Part shown: positions 1 to 8,942 of the stretch, one piece after another
Layout of the letters: the number at the start of each line of letters is the position of its first letter
How positions within the stretch are numbered: position 1 is the first letter of the stretch
DNA from: UBA8941 sp963780545
Lineage (GTDB): Archaea > Thermoproteota > Bathyarchaeia > TCS64
Direction of reading: 5' to 3'
DNA length: 64,000 nt
Assembly (NCBI GenBank): GCA_963780545.1
Contig: CAWACK010000019.1
Span: forward strand, 1-64,000
Made by a program: the position numbers and the translations under genes
The notes under the pieces: model-generated
What the model was told of the DNA's origin: nothing
The model's database searches: none
Seen by the model: the letters and a program-made list of their open reading frames with translations, nothing else

Positions 1-142
1 GAACTTCAAGTGCGTCATCGATAAGAACACGGGAATCACGACAGTCACCGCTGACTCCATAAAATACGTTAACGGGAATAACCAGTTCTCCGCCGATAAC
101 TTCGTCTGGTCGATGACATCGGATTACGCTGTATATAATTAA
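1..142 (+). CDS. 3' end of a truncated CDS (unknown product)
   Basis: Reading from base 2, an open frame runs to a TAA at 140-142 and gives about 46 residues rich in Asn, Ser, Thr and aromatic residues, ending in TSDYAVYN. The composition suits the C-terminal beta-rich end of an exported or surface protein. The 5' part lies outside the window, so no family can be named. A stem-loop follows directly after the stop. Confidence 0.5.
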   Translation, partial: NFKCVIDKNTGITTVTADSIKYVNGNNQFSADNFVWSMTSDYAVYN

Positions 143-144
143 AT

Positions 145-165
145 GGAGGGCGGCGTTATCCCTCC
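145..165 (+). terminator. Stem-loop after the first CDS
   Basis: GGAGGG at 145-150 pairs with CCCTCC at 160-165 around a 9-base loop, three bases after the stop codon. There is no clear T-run behind it, so it could be an RNA 3'-end hairpin rather than a classical archaeal T-rich terminator. A CG tract (190-197) follows. Confidence 0.35.
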
Positions 166-283
166 GGTCAGCCGGTAAGTAGGACATATCGCGCGCGACC
201 ACGGTTTGTGTTATTGTAAAAACTTCTATGTTTTGAAATATTCGCGACTTAACGTTCTCTCAATGTTTTGGGATTATCTATAG

Positions 284-1414
284 TTAATTTTCGCCGAGCA
301 ATGGTCGATAGCCTAGATTAACGACCTCCCTCAAGGCAGATTCATCCTTTTCATCGATGTATTTACGCCCCACTTCGAATAATATCCTCCTCAATCTTCC
401 TCTTGCTACTTGTTCCGGGCTTTTCAGAATCCCCGAGAAACCTTATCTTGAAGTAATCCGCGCAAAGGCCGACTCAAGCGCGTTCGCTTCATCGTCAGAT
501 ATCGACGCTTTATCTTTAATTCTTCTAACGAGTCTTACGGCGATAATAGCCGCTTCTTCTTCGGTTAAACGGTCAACATTTGCCCCACGGTACCAATTCT
601 TACCCGAAGAGAAATCTCGCAATAAGTTGGTATATTCTGAATCCCTTATCTCTTCGCGCTTAAATTGAATTTTTTGAATATAGATTCAACTTTTGCGGAG
701 CGAGATGTGGGATGGGTATTTTCTACCCAAACTATGGCGACGTGATTTCCAGTTCTCTCCAGCCAAGCCTCGGCTACTGTGGTTGGCTGGCTTTCTAATT
801 CCAGCAGTATCGGTTTTGATTTGCTACCGCATCCAATGCTTGGTGCCGCTGGACATACTAGAGGCGCCCTGTATATACTGACGCGCTCATCGGCTCCGCG
901 AGCTTTTTTCTCCCCCGTTTTATTCTTACCATATAATTCTGTCCCTTCTTTGATTACCTTATTCACTTCACCGAGGCAGCAGCTTCCGGAAGGGTTGTTT
1001 CTTTCACAGCTGCATTCTCCAGCTTTTACTTTGGCGCCGATTTCCTGTGTGGCAGTGCTGTATCCCTGTTGTTTTATTTGGTCAAAGATCTCCTCTCGGG
1101 TCCATCCAAAGCAGTAGCAGACTGGGATAGGGTCTTCTGTTTCCTTGATGCCGACCCAGACTTTTACGTCTTTCTTTTGTAAATAGATCTGCTGTTCATT
1201 GTTGAAGTAAACGACTTTGCATGTTGGAGTTTCACAAAAATGGAATCCGTCGAGATTCTTGATTGCTTCAAGTTTTTGGCTTTTGACTAGATTTCTCAGA
1301 GTTATTTCATTAACTGGTCTACCATTGTTGCCGCATTCTTTGCATTTGGAAGCTTCTCTAATTTCAGGGATATTTGCAGCAATGTTCGCTCGTTTGCATG
1401 TTGAAGCACCGATT
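284..1414 (-). pseudogene. CopZ-like zinc/[2Fe-2S] protein and downstream coding sequence, decayed
   Basis: One minus-strand frame is open from 1414 to 646 but has no ATG, GTG or TTG before 966. Its first part has the CopZ N-terminal layout: CKECGNNG near 1340, then FCETPTCKVVYF, PVCYCFGWTREEI, GECSC and GSCC, as in the zinc and [2Fe-2S] domain of copper chaperone CopZ. The second part (about 900-646, with RAPLVCPAAPSIGCGS) may be a separate protein read through. Coding resemblance continues in another frame to 286 and is interrupted by an in-frame TAA near 455. So the locus holds at least one frameshift, one stop and no normal start. It is either a pseudogene or a badly sequenced gene pair. 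Confidence 0.55.
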
Positions 1415-1438
1415 AATTAGTTGGATGGCGAGTTGCAA

Positions 1439-1850
1439 TTAGATTAAACTATTGGTGGCCTCGCGCGCGCGACTGCCTAAAGATCGACCCATCGTATGTA
1501 TCCATCTTTCAGTTGAAACTGCTCGACGCACATATCGTTCTCTATCGCGATTGTGAAAAGGCTCAGTAAACCTTTTAAATAGTCGGTTACAAAATACGCG
1601 GCCTTCTTCGGTTAAAGTATAGAATTTCTTCTCCTCATTCCCGATCATCTCTGGAATTGACCGAGATCAGTTTCTTTTCTTCAAGCTGCTGCAAGAATGA
1701 GTATATAACGTCGAGGCTGATCTTTTTCCCGATTCGGTCGTCTAATTTTCTCAGTATGCTGTATCCATACGCTGGGCTTTCGTAAAGTATTGTTAGTATG
1801 TAGAATCTTGAGAAGTCTGAGACTAACTCGTTTAACTTCCCATAAGTATC
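1439..1850 (-). pseudogene. PadR-family winged-helix regulator, frameshifted
   Basis: The upstream half reads LVSDFSRFYILTILYESPAY then GYSILRKL and LQQLEEKKLI, the typical start of a PadR/PF03551 winged helix. It stops in a TGA near 1640. The next frame continues at once with EEKKFYTLTEEGRVFCNRLF, the PadR wing. A one-base slip near 1640 therefore splits the gene, and no good start codon precedes the first half. A CG tract (1462-1471) lies inside the 3' end, so the last residues may not be native. It lies upstream of the CopZ-like locus on the same strand and could have been its regulator. Confidence 0.6.
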
Positions 1851-2075
1851 ATTTAGAAAAATAATTGGGAAAGAATAAATCTTATTAGAGAAAAATGAAC
1901 AAATTTAGGTTATATATTTAGTCATATGCAAAAAAATCGCGTATAGGAGCTGGCGTATCGGCTTTATGCTTCTGAGGTCTTGTATTAAAGAAATTATTTA
2001 GCTTGATTTGAGGGGGGTGATTTAAACGGGAGTAAGCAATCTCGGCGCGCTTCTTTTTCTTTAGGAGTCTCGACA

Positions 2076-2516
2076 TCAAATCTTCCTCTTTTTTTTTTCC
2101 ATACTTTTAGACTTCTCTTTCACGTACTCCTCGTGTTCTTTCTTGAGTTCCTCCTTGTGCTCAGCCGCTCGTGCGTCGGCGATCTCATGCAATTGGTCGA
2201 CTCGCGTCCTGACCACCGAGCTCACCCTCCCCCTTAACTCATCGGGAGAGATGTTCTCACCACGCAACGCAGCGACCTGACCCGCCAGTGAGACATCTCC
2301 CAGCATCCTGAACCAACGATCAAAGTCTCCACGTTCAACGTGGAAACTGACTGAAGATGGGTCGATACTGTTCACGATGGTGGCAAATTCCTCTAGGCTT
2401 TTTGAGGCAGCACCGAGAGGTTGTTCGATTTCCCTGTAAAAATAAAAAACCTCGTCGGGCGTTACTGTTCTGAGCGCCCTAGCCGCTTCATCTTTTGAAA
2501 GCATAATTTCACTCAT
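2076..2516 (-). CDS. DUF5752-family protein
   Basis: The protein has 146 residues. The central part (residues 20-75) reads DEVFYFYREIEQPLGAASKS, then SLEEFATIVNSIDPSSVSFH and GDFDRWFRMLGD, which is the pattern of DUF5752 proteins in archaea and bacteria. The tail from about residue 110 is a highly charged coiled coil of Lys and Glu ending in KKKRKI. Its role is unknown; it is cytosolic by composition. It follows the LarA-like gene on the same strand after about 150 bases that include its own likely promoter, so it is probably a separate transcript. Confidence 0.65.
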   Translation of the reverse strand: MSEIMLSKDEAARALRTVTPDEVFYFYREIEQPLGAASKSLEEFATIVNSIDPSSVSFHVERGDFDRWFRMLGDVSLAGQVAALRGENISPDELRGRVSSVVRTRVDQLHEIADARAAEHKEELKKEHEEYVKEKSKSMEKKKRKI

Positions 2517-2667
2517 GTATTCTCGTTACATCCAGTCTGATTTAATCGTTACCAGAAGTAAAATCTCTAAACTATCAGCGAGCTCATTCGAGGTGAGTCT
2601 AGGCTAGAGAATTTCTAACCAGCCAAGCGAGCACGAGGAAGAAATTCGCGTACACGAGAGCATGCAA

Positions 2668-4164
2668 TTACGCTACTTTGAAGATCACTCCGCCCCGCTG
2701 GGTTCTATTTGGTAGAACCAACGCAAGAGGCTCCCTCTCGCCAAGTATCCATGTCGCTTTAGCCCACGCGGAGGCGAAATCCTTCGTCGGCACCATCCCC
2801 ACGGAGCGGGCCGCCTCTGGGTTCTGAGCACCAGCGCATATCACGGTGTAGTTGTCAAGAGCCCACTGAGCGTTGTAGAACATCCAGAAGGGATGTATGG
2901 GGTGGAAGGCCCTCGCGTGCCTGTACCGGAAGATGTAGTCGTCACGGTGGTTGAACTCGTCCTCGTAGTCCACAAGGTTCGCGGCGTTCTGCCCCTCCTT
3001 GTTGAATATCTTGATGACCTCCTGGTCTGACTGGCGCGCTTCAGAGATGCTTCCATCGCACGGCGCTGCGACTATGAAGACTCCCCCTTTTCGGAGGAAG
3101 GGTTTCCCGACATAGTCCTTCAGAGGATGCGAGCTCACCTGAGAAGCCAGTATAGCCAAAGGGTTGTTCGAGGTGTCGTACGTCGTCTGCGGGCCGCAGC
3201 CAGCTATCCCAACATCTACCTCGGAGGGGAGCTCCACTATTCTCTCCTTATCCAAGACACTCCACATCGGCTCCTGGATCTCCCTATAGTGGCCGGCTCT
3301 GAAGATACTCCACTTCGAGTTGATGTTCCCGAAGCCATCCACGTTGAATATCGGCTTCCCAGTCGCCTCCTCCACCCTATCCTGTATCGCGTGTTTGTGC
3401 TCTCTGTAGAGGTTGTTCCTCGGCGAGCAGTGCGTGGATATGGGGTCCGCTATAATCGAGTACGTGTGGGTCGAACCAATCGCCTTCGCGCTCCCGAGGC
3501 CAACCGTCAAGCCGCTGCTGCCACCATACCCCCCGTAGGTACCCAGAGGGGCGAAGCAGCCACCGAGGAAAATCACCAAGTCCGAGTCCTGAACACACCT
3601 ATTATACTCCACATAGTCGCCGAGCTTCGAGTACCCTAGAAACACCAATCTGTCCTGGTCAGAGCAGTCTGGGTTCCTAATCCCTCGGGGGTACACCGTG
3701 CCCGGTGGCCAGAACTTATTCACTACCTCAGGCGTCAGCATGGAGGCTTCTGCACCCGATCGATTAGGATGGACTGCCCAGGGGGCATCAGCGCCGGCAG
3801 AGGGCAGTAACTCCCTCCTCCCGAGCTTCGGGTAGCATCCGAGCCCCGGCATGAAAGTGATATCCGAATCCTCGACCCCCGCACCATGAAGCTCCTCGAG
3901 GACCACCGGCGCACTGATGGAGCTATGGCCCTGATGGGTATGGAATCCTATGGTCACCTTGCTCCCCTTCTTAACGATCTCGGATATCCTATCCATGCCG
4001 AGGGGGTTCTCCAAACATCGTCTGACTGCCTCAGAGGGATCCAGCAGGCCAGGGGTTACTTGCTCCACTGGAATGTTTTTGAATACGATAGCTGATTCCG
4101 GGACATGAATCGTCCAACTCGCGTTACCGTACTCTACCTCCTGAACTTTCTTCATCTCGACCAA
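2668..4164 (-). CDS. LarA-like (DUF2088) nickel-racemase-family protein
   Basis: About 495-498 residues. The N-terminal part resembles the lactate racemase catalytic domain (DUF2088), with IGFHTHQGHSS near residue 85 where LarA enzymes carry their metal and NPN-cofactor histidines, and GGCFAPLGTYGGYGGSSGLT further on. LarA interconverts 2-hydroxyacid enantiomers with a nickel-pincer nucleotide; the substrate here is unknown and I see no larB/C/E genes nearby. The frame is open to 4284, but AAGGAGA in the mRNA lies about 8 bases before a TTG at 4164, and an ATG follows at 4155; I prefer one of these. The gene looks intact, unlike its neighbours. Confidence 0.7.
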   Translation of the reverse strand: MVEMKKVQEVEYGNASWTIHVPESAIVFKNIPVEQVTPGLLDPSEAVRRCLENPLGMDRISEIVKKGSKVTIGFHTHQGHSSISAPVVLEELHGAGVEDSDITFMPGLGCYPKLGRRELLPSAGADAPWAVHPNRSGAEASMLTPEVVNKFWPPGTVYPRGIRNPDCSDQDRLVFLGYSKLGDYVEYNRCVQDSDLVIFLGGCFAPLGTYGGYGGSSGLTVGLGSAKAIGSTHTYSIIADPISTHCSPRNNLYREHKHAIQDRVEEATGKPIFNVDGFGNINSKWSIFRAGHYREIQEPMWSVLDKERIVELPSEVDVGIAGCGPQTTYDTSNNPLAILASQVSSHPLKDYVGKPFLRKGGVFIVAAPCDGSISEARQSDQEVIKIFNKEGQNAANLVDYEDEFNHRDDYIFRYRHARAFHPIHPFWMFYNAQWALDNYTVICAGAQNPEAARSVGMVPTKDFASAWAKATWILGEREPLALVLPNRTQRGGVIFKVA

Positions 4165-4222
4165 CCGGGTGTCTCCTTGTTTTTTGGTGTTGGTTGGATC
4201 CTTGGTTAAGCTTATGCATTGA

Positions 4223-4636
4223 TTACGCATGCACGCGCGCGTGACGCCCTGAAACAAGGCTATTAACTTTCTGAACAAGCACACTGTATATTGCCAAGTT
4301 TGGCTCGTTCCCTAGAAAGGCATCCACGCCAAAGGAGAATGCTCTCTCAACCACCCTTTGATCATCCTGATACGTGAATAGAATGAAGGGTGTATCGTTT
4401 TCCTCAACCCTCAGTCTCTCACAGAGCTCTAAACCGTTCATCCTAGGCATTACATAATCGCTTATTATGCAGTCGAAGGGTCTGTTGTGAATGAGCTCCA
4501 GAGCCTTCTCGGCGGAGTTCGCGGATTCAATGAGAAATGACTCATCTATGCTCCTAATTGATATATCGAGGAGTTCAAGCTGATTAGGATCGTCATCAAC
4601 CAGCAGCACTCTAATGTTTGAGCTGGGTTGAATCAT
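4223..4636 (-). CDS. Response-regulator receiver domain, C-terminus cut at a CG tract
   Basis: The 137-residue protein is a single CheY-like receiver: acidic DDD at residues 15-17, phospho-acceptor Asp in CIISDYVMP (about residue 56) and Thr in ILFTYQ. The usual Lys near the end of strand 5 is missing: the sequence is DAFLGNEPN where the paralogous receiver at 29.9 kb has DDYIKKEI. The paralog continues into GAF and kinase domains, while this one ends in GRHARVHA, encoded by the alternating tract at 4231-4243. I infer it is the receiver stub of a once longer hybrid protein. Signalling ability is doubtful. Confidence 0.7.
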   Translation of the reverse strand: MIQPSSNIRVLLVDDDPNQLELLDISIRSIDESFLIESANSAEKALELIHNRPFDCIISDYVMPRMNGLELCERLRVEENDTPFILFTYQDDQRVVERAFSFGVDAFLGNEPNLAIYSVLVQKVNSLVSGRHARVHA

Positions 4637-4660
4637 TCTGCTGAAAATCAGGGAACCGTG

Positions 4661-4674
4661 GAATTTATACTAAA
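4661..4674 (-). promoter_or_regulatory. TATA box of the receiver gene
   Basis: Read on the minus strand the box is TTTAGTATAAATTC, 25-38 bases before the ATG at 4636. That is the spacing of an archaeal TATA element on a leaderless or nearly leaderless transcript. Confidence 0.5.
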
Positions 4675-4744
4675 TTTACATTTGACGAATACGCGTGCAC
4701 ACTATTTTTTTGCTCTTCAGTGCGTACGCGGATAAGTGTTTATG

Positions 4745-5158
4745 TTACGCGCGCGCGAAGACGTATATTATCCAGTTGAAGTTCTCGATGAGTTCGATGC
4801 CCGCGAAGATGAAGATGGCCCTTAATAAAATGGCTCCAAGGATCCCGTAGAATAGGGACTTATGCTGTTTCGCGAAGGGGACGACAAAGTAGCTGAAGAT
4901 CACTATGAAGACGAACAGGTTGTCGACGCTGAGAGCGAGTTCTGTGACGTAGGCGGTTACGTACTTTATCCCTTCCTGCTGCCCGAAGTTTAGATAGATG
5001 TAGCCACCAAGTGAGATGGCTACTCCGATTATTAGAATGCTCCAGAGAATGTTTCTACGAAGCGTCGGCTCTTTCTTTTTTGGCAGGAGGTCGTATACGA
5101 GTAGGCTGATGATGGTGAGGTGGAATATGACCCAGAATATTAGGGGGACTTCGACCAA
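4745..5158 (-). pseudogene. TerC-family membrane protein, C-terminal half lost
   Basis: The first 134 residues match the TerC/Alx family: an N-terminal membrane segment, then a second, then YVTELALSVDNLFVFIVIFS with the conserved Glu and Asp of TerC, then GILGAILLRAIFIFAGIELI and FNWIIYV. TerC proteins normally run to about 300 residues with further helices. Here the reading breaks off at FARA-stop, encoded by the pure CG tract at 4748-4757. The 3' part is absent from the bases that follow. The protein is unlikely to work as an intact transporter. Confidence 0.75.
4748..4757. repeat. CG tract at the TerC break point
   Basis: Ten alternating C/G bases. TerC homology ends at this tract. Representative of the set described in the findings. 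Confidence 0.6.
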
Positions 5159-5398
5159 ATCAAACAGTCCTCCAGATTAAATACTCACTGATAAATCACC
5201 TGACCTCCTAAAATGATTTGGGTGATAGTTCGAAAGCGAGTGGACTTATCTGATCTATAATTTCATTAGCAGTCGAGTTGTGACAATCCTATTATTCACG
5301 TACTTCGATGAACCTAGAGGAGTTCCATCCAATTTGCAACCTTGTAAGGAGCAAGAGAGCTAAACGCGCGCGCGAATGCGCTTCTCGCGAGCATATTT

Positions 5399-6703
5399 TT
5401 ACATATTATTGGGTGGTGACATCTTTGATTCCTTTATTCTCCTCGTCAGCAGAAACATGACCCCTATCACAATCGCCACAATCAGCACCACAAGGATTAT
5501 GAACGGCGTATAATCCGTCGCTTGAGTCACAGGAACAACCGCCGATGGACCACCTACCGCATACAGGTAGCCATCATAACAACCAACGTAAATCATCCCA
5601 TTAGAGGCGATAGCTGGGGAGGAGTCTATGTAGTCTCCAGCCTCAAACTTCCACTTAAGCGACCCATTTGGACTCAGGGCGTAGAGATAGTTGTCGTCGC
5701 TTCCAAAATATATGGTTCCATTAGTTGTAACGGCGGGGGAAGACTCTATGTAGCTTCCCGTCTGATATTTCCACTTCAAACTGCCGCTGGGGGTAAGTGC
5801 GTAGAGATAATAATCGTAGCTTCCGAAGTAGATTGTCCCGTCGGCAGCCACAGCGGGGGAGGAGAAAACGGAGTCCCCTGTTCCAAACTTCCACTTGAAG
5901 GTGCCGTCGGGTTTAATGGCGTATAGGTACCCATCGTCGCTGCCAACGTATATGGTCCCGTCGGGTGCAATCGAGGGGGAGGATTCAACGTAACCGCCCG
6001 TTGTGAACCTCCACTTCAGGGTGCCGTTCTGGCTAATGGCGTAGGTGTTATTGTCTACGCTTCCCACATAAATGGTTCCATCCGGGCCTATGGCTGGAGA
6101 TGAGTCTATTATATTACCAGTCTTGAGGCTCCACCTCAGGGATCCGTTAGGGTTGATCGCGTAGAGAGAACCATCGTCGCTGCCCACATACACCGTGCCA
6201 TTGACCGCTATGTTTGGCGACGACTCAACGGGGTCACCTGCGTTGAACTTCCACTTCAACGAGCCATTCGGGTTCAAAGCGTAGGTATTGTTATCGAAGG
6301 ATCCGACGTAGATTGTGCCGTCGGAGGCTACGGCTGGGGAGGACTCGACTGGGCCTCCCGTCTGGAACCTCCACCTCAGCGTGCCGTTAGGGTTTATTGC
6401 GTAGACGTAGCCATCGTAGCTTCCAATGTACACTGTGCCATCGACAGCCAGGGAAGCTGAAGAGTTAACGACGTCGTTTGTCTTATACTTCCAGCTAAGG
6501 CCACCGGATTTGGCGTCCGGTGACGAGGTTAAGCCACTACGCTGAGGGTCGTGTCTGAAGGCTGGCCATGGGGAGTTGGCGAGCGCCGATGACGCGGCTG
6601 TGTTTTTAATAGGGGAGCCTGAGGCACTGTTTATTATCGTTGGGCTCACGCAAAGCATGAGCAACATCAGGATTGAGACGGTTTCCTTCCTCAACTTTCT
6701 CAA
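5399..6703 (-). CDS. Membrane-anchored PQQ-like beta-propeller surface protein
   Basis: After an N-terminal signal or membrane segment (LMLLMLCVSP) the protein has eight tandem blades of about 40 residues with consensus SSPAIAxDGTIYVGSxDxYL then YAxxPNGSLKWKF, the PQQ/pyrrolo-quinoline-like repeat. This predicts an eight-bladed propeller outside the cell. Many NGT and NGS sequons suggest N-glycosylation. A C-terminal helix (FIILVVLIVAIVIGVMFLL) followed by RRIKESK anchors it with the tail inside. I place the start at a TTG near 6703 because the frame further upstream crosses an AT-rich promoter-like stretch and a CG tract (6763-6770). Ligand binding or cell-surface protein contact is the likely role. 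Confidence 0.75.
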   Translation of the reverse strand: MRKLRKETVSILMLLMLCVSPTIINSASGSPIKNTAASSALANSPWPAFRHDPQRSGLTSSPDAKSGGLSWKYKTNDVVNSSASLAVDGTVYIGSYDGYVYAINPNGTLRWRFQTGGPVESSPAVASDGTIYVGSFDNNTYALNPNGSLKWKFNAGDPVESSPNIAVNGTVYVGSDDGSLYAINPNGSLRWSLKTGNIIDSSPAIGPDGTIYVGSVDNNTYAISQNGTLKWRFTTGGYVESSPSIAPDGTIYVGSDDGYLYAIKPDGTFKWKFGTGDSVFSSPAVAADGTIYFGSYDYYLYALTPSGSLKWKYQTGSYIESSPAVTTNGTIYFGSDDNYLYALSPNGSLKWKFEAGDYIDSSPAIASNGMIYVGCYDGYLYAVGGPSAVVPVTQATDYTPFIILVVLIVAIVIGVMFLLTRRIKESKMSPPNNM

Positions 6704-6820
6704 GTATCGCCGTATAAGCCACGATATAAGAATTATTTTTTTAAGTTTAATACGGTAAAAATCGCGCGCGAGAAATAAAAAAAACGGGGGATGGCTCCTG
6801 GTCAGCATAGCTAGGCTAGG

Positions 6821-7048
6821 TTACAGATGCACCTTTGATCTGTTGTGTCGCCAGATGGCGACGCCCACACCGGCGGCGACGGCGAGGCCGATGAATATTG
6901 CCGTAGGCAGGAAGGCCGCTGCGGCTGGCGCGGGTGATATTAGGGGCGCTGGTGATATCAGGTTCGGGTTACTAGATATTAGCATGCCCTGTGTATGGTT
7001 TGCTACTGGTGCGATTACTCTTTCAGTGATTTTAGCTAGTAGACTCAT
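6821..7048 (-). CDS. Small single-helix membrane protein
   Basis: 75 residues with a low-complexity middle (LISPAP twice) and one membrane helix, FLPTAIFIGLAVAAGVGVAI, followed by WRHNRSKVHL. It lies about 120 bases upstream of the propeller gene on the same strand. I do not recognise a family. The clear helix with a basic cytosolic tail makes it likely to be real. Confidence 0.45.
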   Translation of the reverse strand: MSLLAKITERVIAPVANHTQGMLISSNPNLISPAPLISPAPAAAAFLPTAIFIGLAVAAGVGVAIWRHNRSKVHL

Positions 7049-7141
7049 TTTAAGTCTGAGAGTAAGATCTACTTAATCCTGATATTATCCTGATTATTAG
7101 AACGAGTTGAATATAAATTCGAACGGAACTCCTGAATTGTT

Positions 7142-7321
7142 CTACTGCTCAGAACAGGTTAGAATAGTCTGCCTATATTCTAGTTTTTGGATACAGAATG
7201 CTCCCCACCCATTCGTGACCAATCCGAGATCCAGTACGATGTTTAGGGCCTCACCTACCGAGTCTCTGACGTCATGGGCGATAGAGGGAGCAATTAACGC
7301 GCTCGCTACAGTGGCCTTTAA
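7142..7321 (-). pseudogene. C-terminal gene remnant without start
   Basis: A 59-codon frame reads LKATVASALIAPSIAHDVRD and then SVGEALNIVLDLGLV, GWGAFCIQKLEYRQTI, and stops at TAG. It has no start codon and begins right after a TGA. The regular helical pattern suggests genuine coding sequence whose 5' part is gone. Family unknown. Confidence 0.35.
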
Positions 7322-7472
7322 TCAGATTTCTCTCCTTTCCTCAATTCATAACGAGACCGGATGAAAATGAGGACCAGGCATATGATGATGCCCAAAGCCG
7401 AGTAGCTGTTGAAATTAAAGTTGTTGTTCGCGTTTTTCGGGGGCTTGGTTGTAGCGAGTGAGAGCGCGCACG
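7318..7472 (-). pseudogene. Truncated copy of the small two-TM protein at 52.7 kb
   Basis: The last 50 residues (ALSLATTK, then NSYSALGIIICLVLIFIRSR and YELRKGEKSD) are clearly homologous to the 71-residue protein at 52663-52878 (ALSLTTTR, then GSYSILGVILCLVLVFIRSR). Homology starts immediately after the alternating tract GCGTGCGCG near 7466-7473. Upstream of the tract the frame stays open but has no relation to the intact protein, whose first membrane helix is lost. Confidence 0.6.
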
Positions 7473-7778
7473 CCCGACTCAGGCCCTGAATAGGGGTGTC
7501 TGAATCACCACCTATTGGAACCTTGATTAGAAAATAAATCAAGGAAGATATATTATTTACTATTTCAGTCGAAGTAGAGCGCGTATCTGGGATAAGACGA
7601 CTTGACAACTCTGAATCGACCCAAAAAACATCCTCATTCTGGGTGAGATTCAGTGTTACTACGAAACAAGTTGCTTACTTAGTAACATGTGGTCCACGTC
7701 GACTTTTTTTACAAAATCTCGTTGCTTAGGGAAGTGGGTGAAAAATGGTTGAGTAATTCGAGAAAAGGCATCACTCAG

Positions 7779-8291
7779 ATGCAGACGATCATCGTCGCCG
7801 TTGTAGCCGTCGTTTTAGTCGCGGCTGGTGTATACTACTTTATGAGTATGCAAATGGGCTCGCCGACGGCGACAGAGCAAGCCAACATGGCTATCGCGCG
7901 CAACATGTGGGAAACAGTAAACAAGGGGGACATAAACGCTCTTGATCAATTCTATGCACCAAATTACAGGCGATACCTATCGCTTGCTTCCCCTCCGCTA
8001 AATTCCACGCAACAAAAGCAGAGGTTGACTGGGCTGCACGCTGCGTTCTCCAATTTTAACCTCACCGTTGTGAATATGGCTACTCAGGGTGACCTCGTCG
8101 TAGCCCGCTTGACCTTTACAGGCACTCAGACGGGCACGTTCCAAGGTGTCCCACCGACAGGCAAAACGGGCAAGATCATTTTCCTCGAGGAGGTTCGAAT
8201 CGTAAATGGAAAAGTCGTTGATCACTATGGCGGGCCTGACTGGTCGGATATGCTGAAACAATTAGGCGTGAAATTCACAGCGGGAACATAA
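7779..8291 (+). CDS. Membrane-anchored SnoaL-like (NTF2-fold) protein
   Basis: 170 residues from the ATG at 7779. The N-terminal helix TIIVAVVAVVLVAAGVYYFM is a signal anchor. Residues 30-165 have the SnoaL-like ester cyclase/NTF2 pattern: ARNMWETVNKGDINALDQFY, then VVARLTFTGTQTGTF and VRIVNGKVVDHYGGPDW. SnoaL-type proteins bind small hydrophobic ligands or act as isomerases; this one would do so outside the cell. The frame is open further upstream, but the AT-rich 5' part does not look coding. Confidence 0.65.
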   Translation: MQTIIVAVVAVVLVAAGVYYFMSMQMGSPTATEQANMAIARNMWETVNKGDINALDQFYAPNYRRYLSLASPPLNSTQQKQRLTGLHAAFSNFNLTVVNMATQGDLVVARLTFTGTQTGTFQGVPPTGKTGKIIFLEEVRIVNGKVVDHYGGPDWSDMLKQLGVKFTAGT

Positions 8292-8347
8292 AAAGAAATA
8301 ATGCATAGTTCGCGAGCGATGCTCGCGACGCAGCGGCGGGTGTAAGC

Positions 8348-8587
8348 TTGGTTAACATTAGATTAGCTAATCCGAATAACGAGGTTGCCTCGAAGCTTCC
8401 AAAGAACATAACTAAATTCTACTATGATTATTCGGAATTGGTGTACTCAGAGCTTTCAAGGGAGGTCGTTCAAAATTACATCGAGTATATCATCAACAGG
8501 GAAAGTTTCGACACTTCAAAGATCACGGAGATCAGAATAATGCGGTTTCCATTCGGATATTCGACTGCAGGAAATGTCCTACAATGA
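8348..8587 (+). CDS. Hypothetical protein, possibly frameshifted at its 3' end
   Basis: 79 residues with no recognised domain. Near the 3' end another frame reads FDCRKCPTMKEHGDHLELFS followed by a hydrophobic stretch, GILFLLWG, and ends in a TGA that overlaps a GTG of the next gene. That suggests the native C-terminus is a Cys-x2-Cys motif plus membrane helix, and that a slip near 8540 diverts the present frame. Confidence 0.35.
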   Translation: MVNIRLANPNNEVASKLPKNITKFYYDYSELVYSELSREVVQNYIEYIINRESFDTSKITEIRIMRFPFGYSTAGNVLQ

Positions 8588-8912
8588 AAGAACACGGCGA
8601 CCACCTGGAATTATTTTCGGGCATTTTGTTTCTACTTTGGGGGTGATAGACATTTATCCTCCAGAATTTCCTCAGGATTCACAGGTTTCCTGGCTTAAAG
8701 AGCATAAGGAAGCAGGGTACTACTTCACCCTATTTGAGCCTCTTAGAACATACATCCACGAGCTGCTTCGTGTTAAGTATCTAGGTGAGGAAAATACCGT
8801 TGATAGACTCACTGACAGGTATATGCGTCGCTTTGAGAGAAAGACGTTTGGCGGGGTAATTTTTTCTGACAGAAAACCATTTTGGGAGTCGCTAAAGCGT
8901 ACAGAATTTTGA
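8574..8912 (+). CDS. Hypothetical protein
   Basis: The frame gives up to 112 residues. The convincing part begins at VIDIYPPEFPQDSQVSWLKE (GTG near 8641, in a GGTGA overlap with an upstream stop) and goes on through YFTLFEPLRTYIHELLRVKY. It is mixed alpha/beta and cytosolic. It sits directly behind the 8348 frame and is probably co-transcribed. Family not recognised. Confidence 0.4.
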   Translation: MSYNERTRRPPGIIFGHFVSTLGVIDIYPPEFPQDSQVSWLKEHKEAGYYFTLFEPLRTYIHELLRVKYLGEENTVDRLTDRYMRRFERKTFGGVIFSDRKPFWESLKRTEF

Positions 8913-8942
8913 CTCGGATCTTTTCTATGATTGTGTGTGTGA

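Noticed and set aside
5500..6500. About 120-base tandem repetition on the DNA level
   Set aside because: It is the coding sequence of the propeller blades, not a CRISPR array or satellite; repeats are diverged and in frame.
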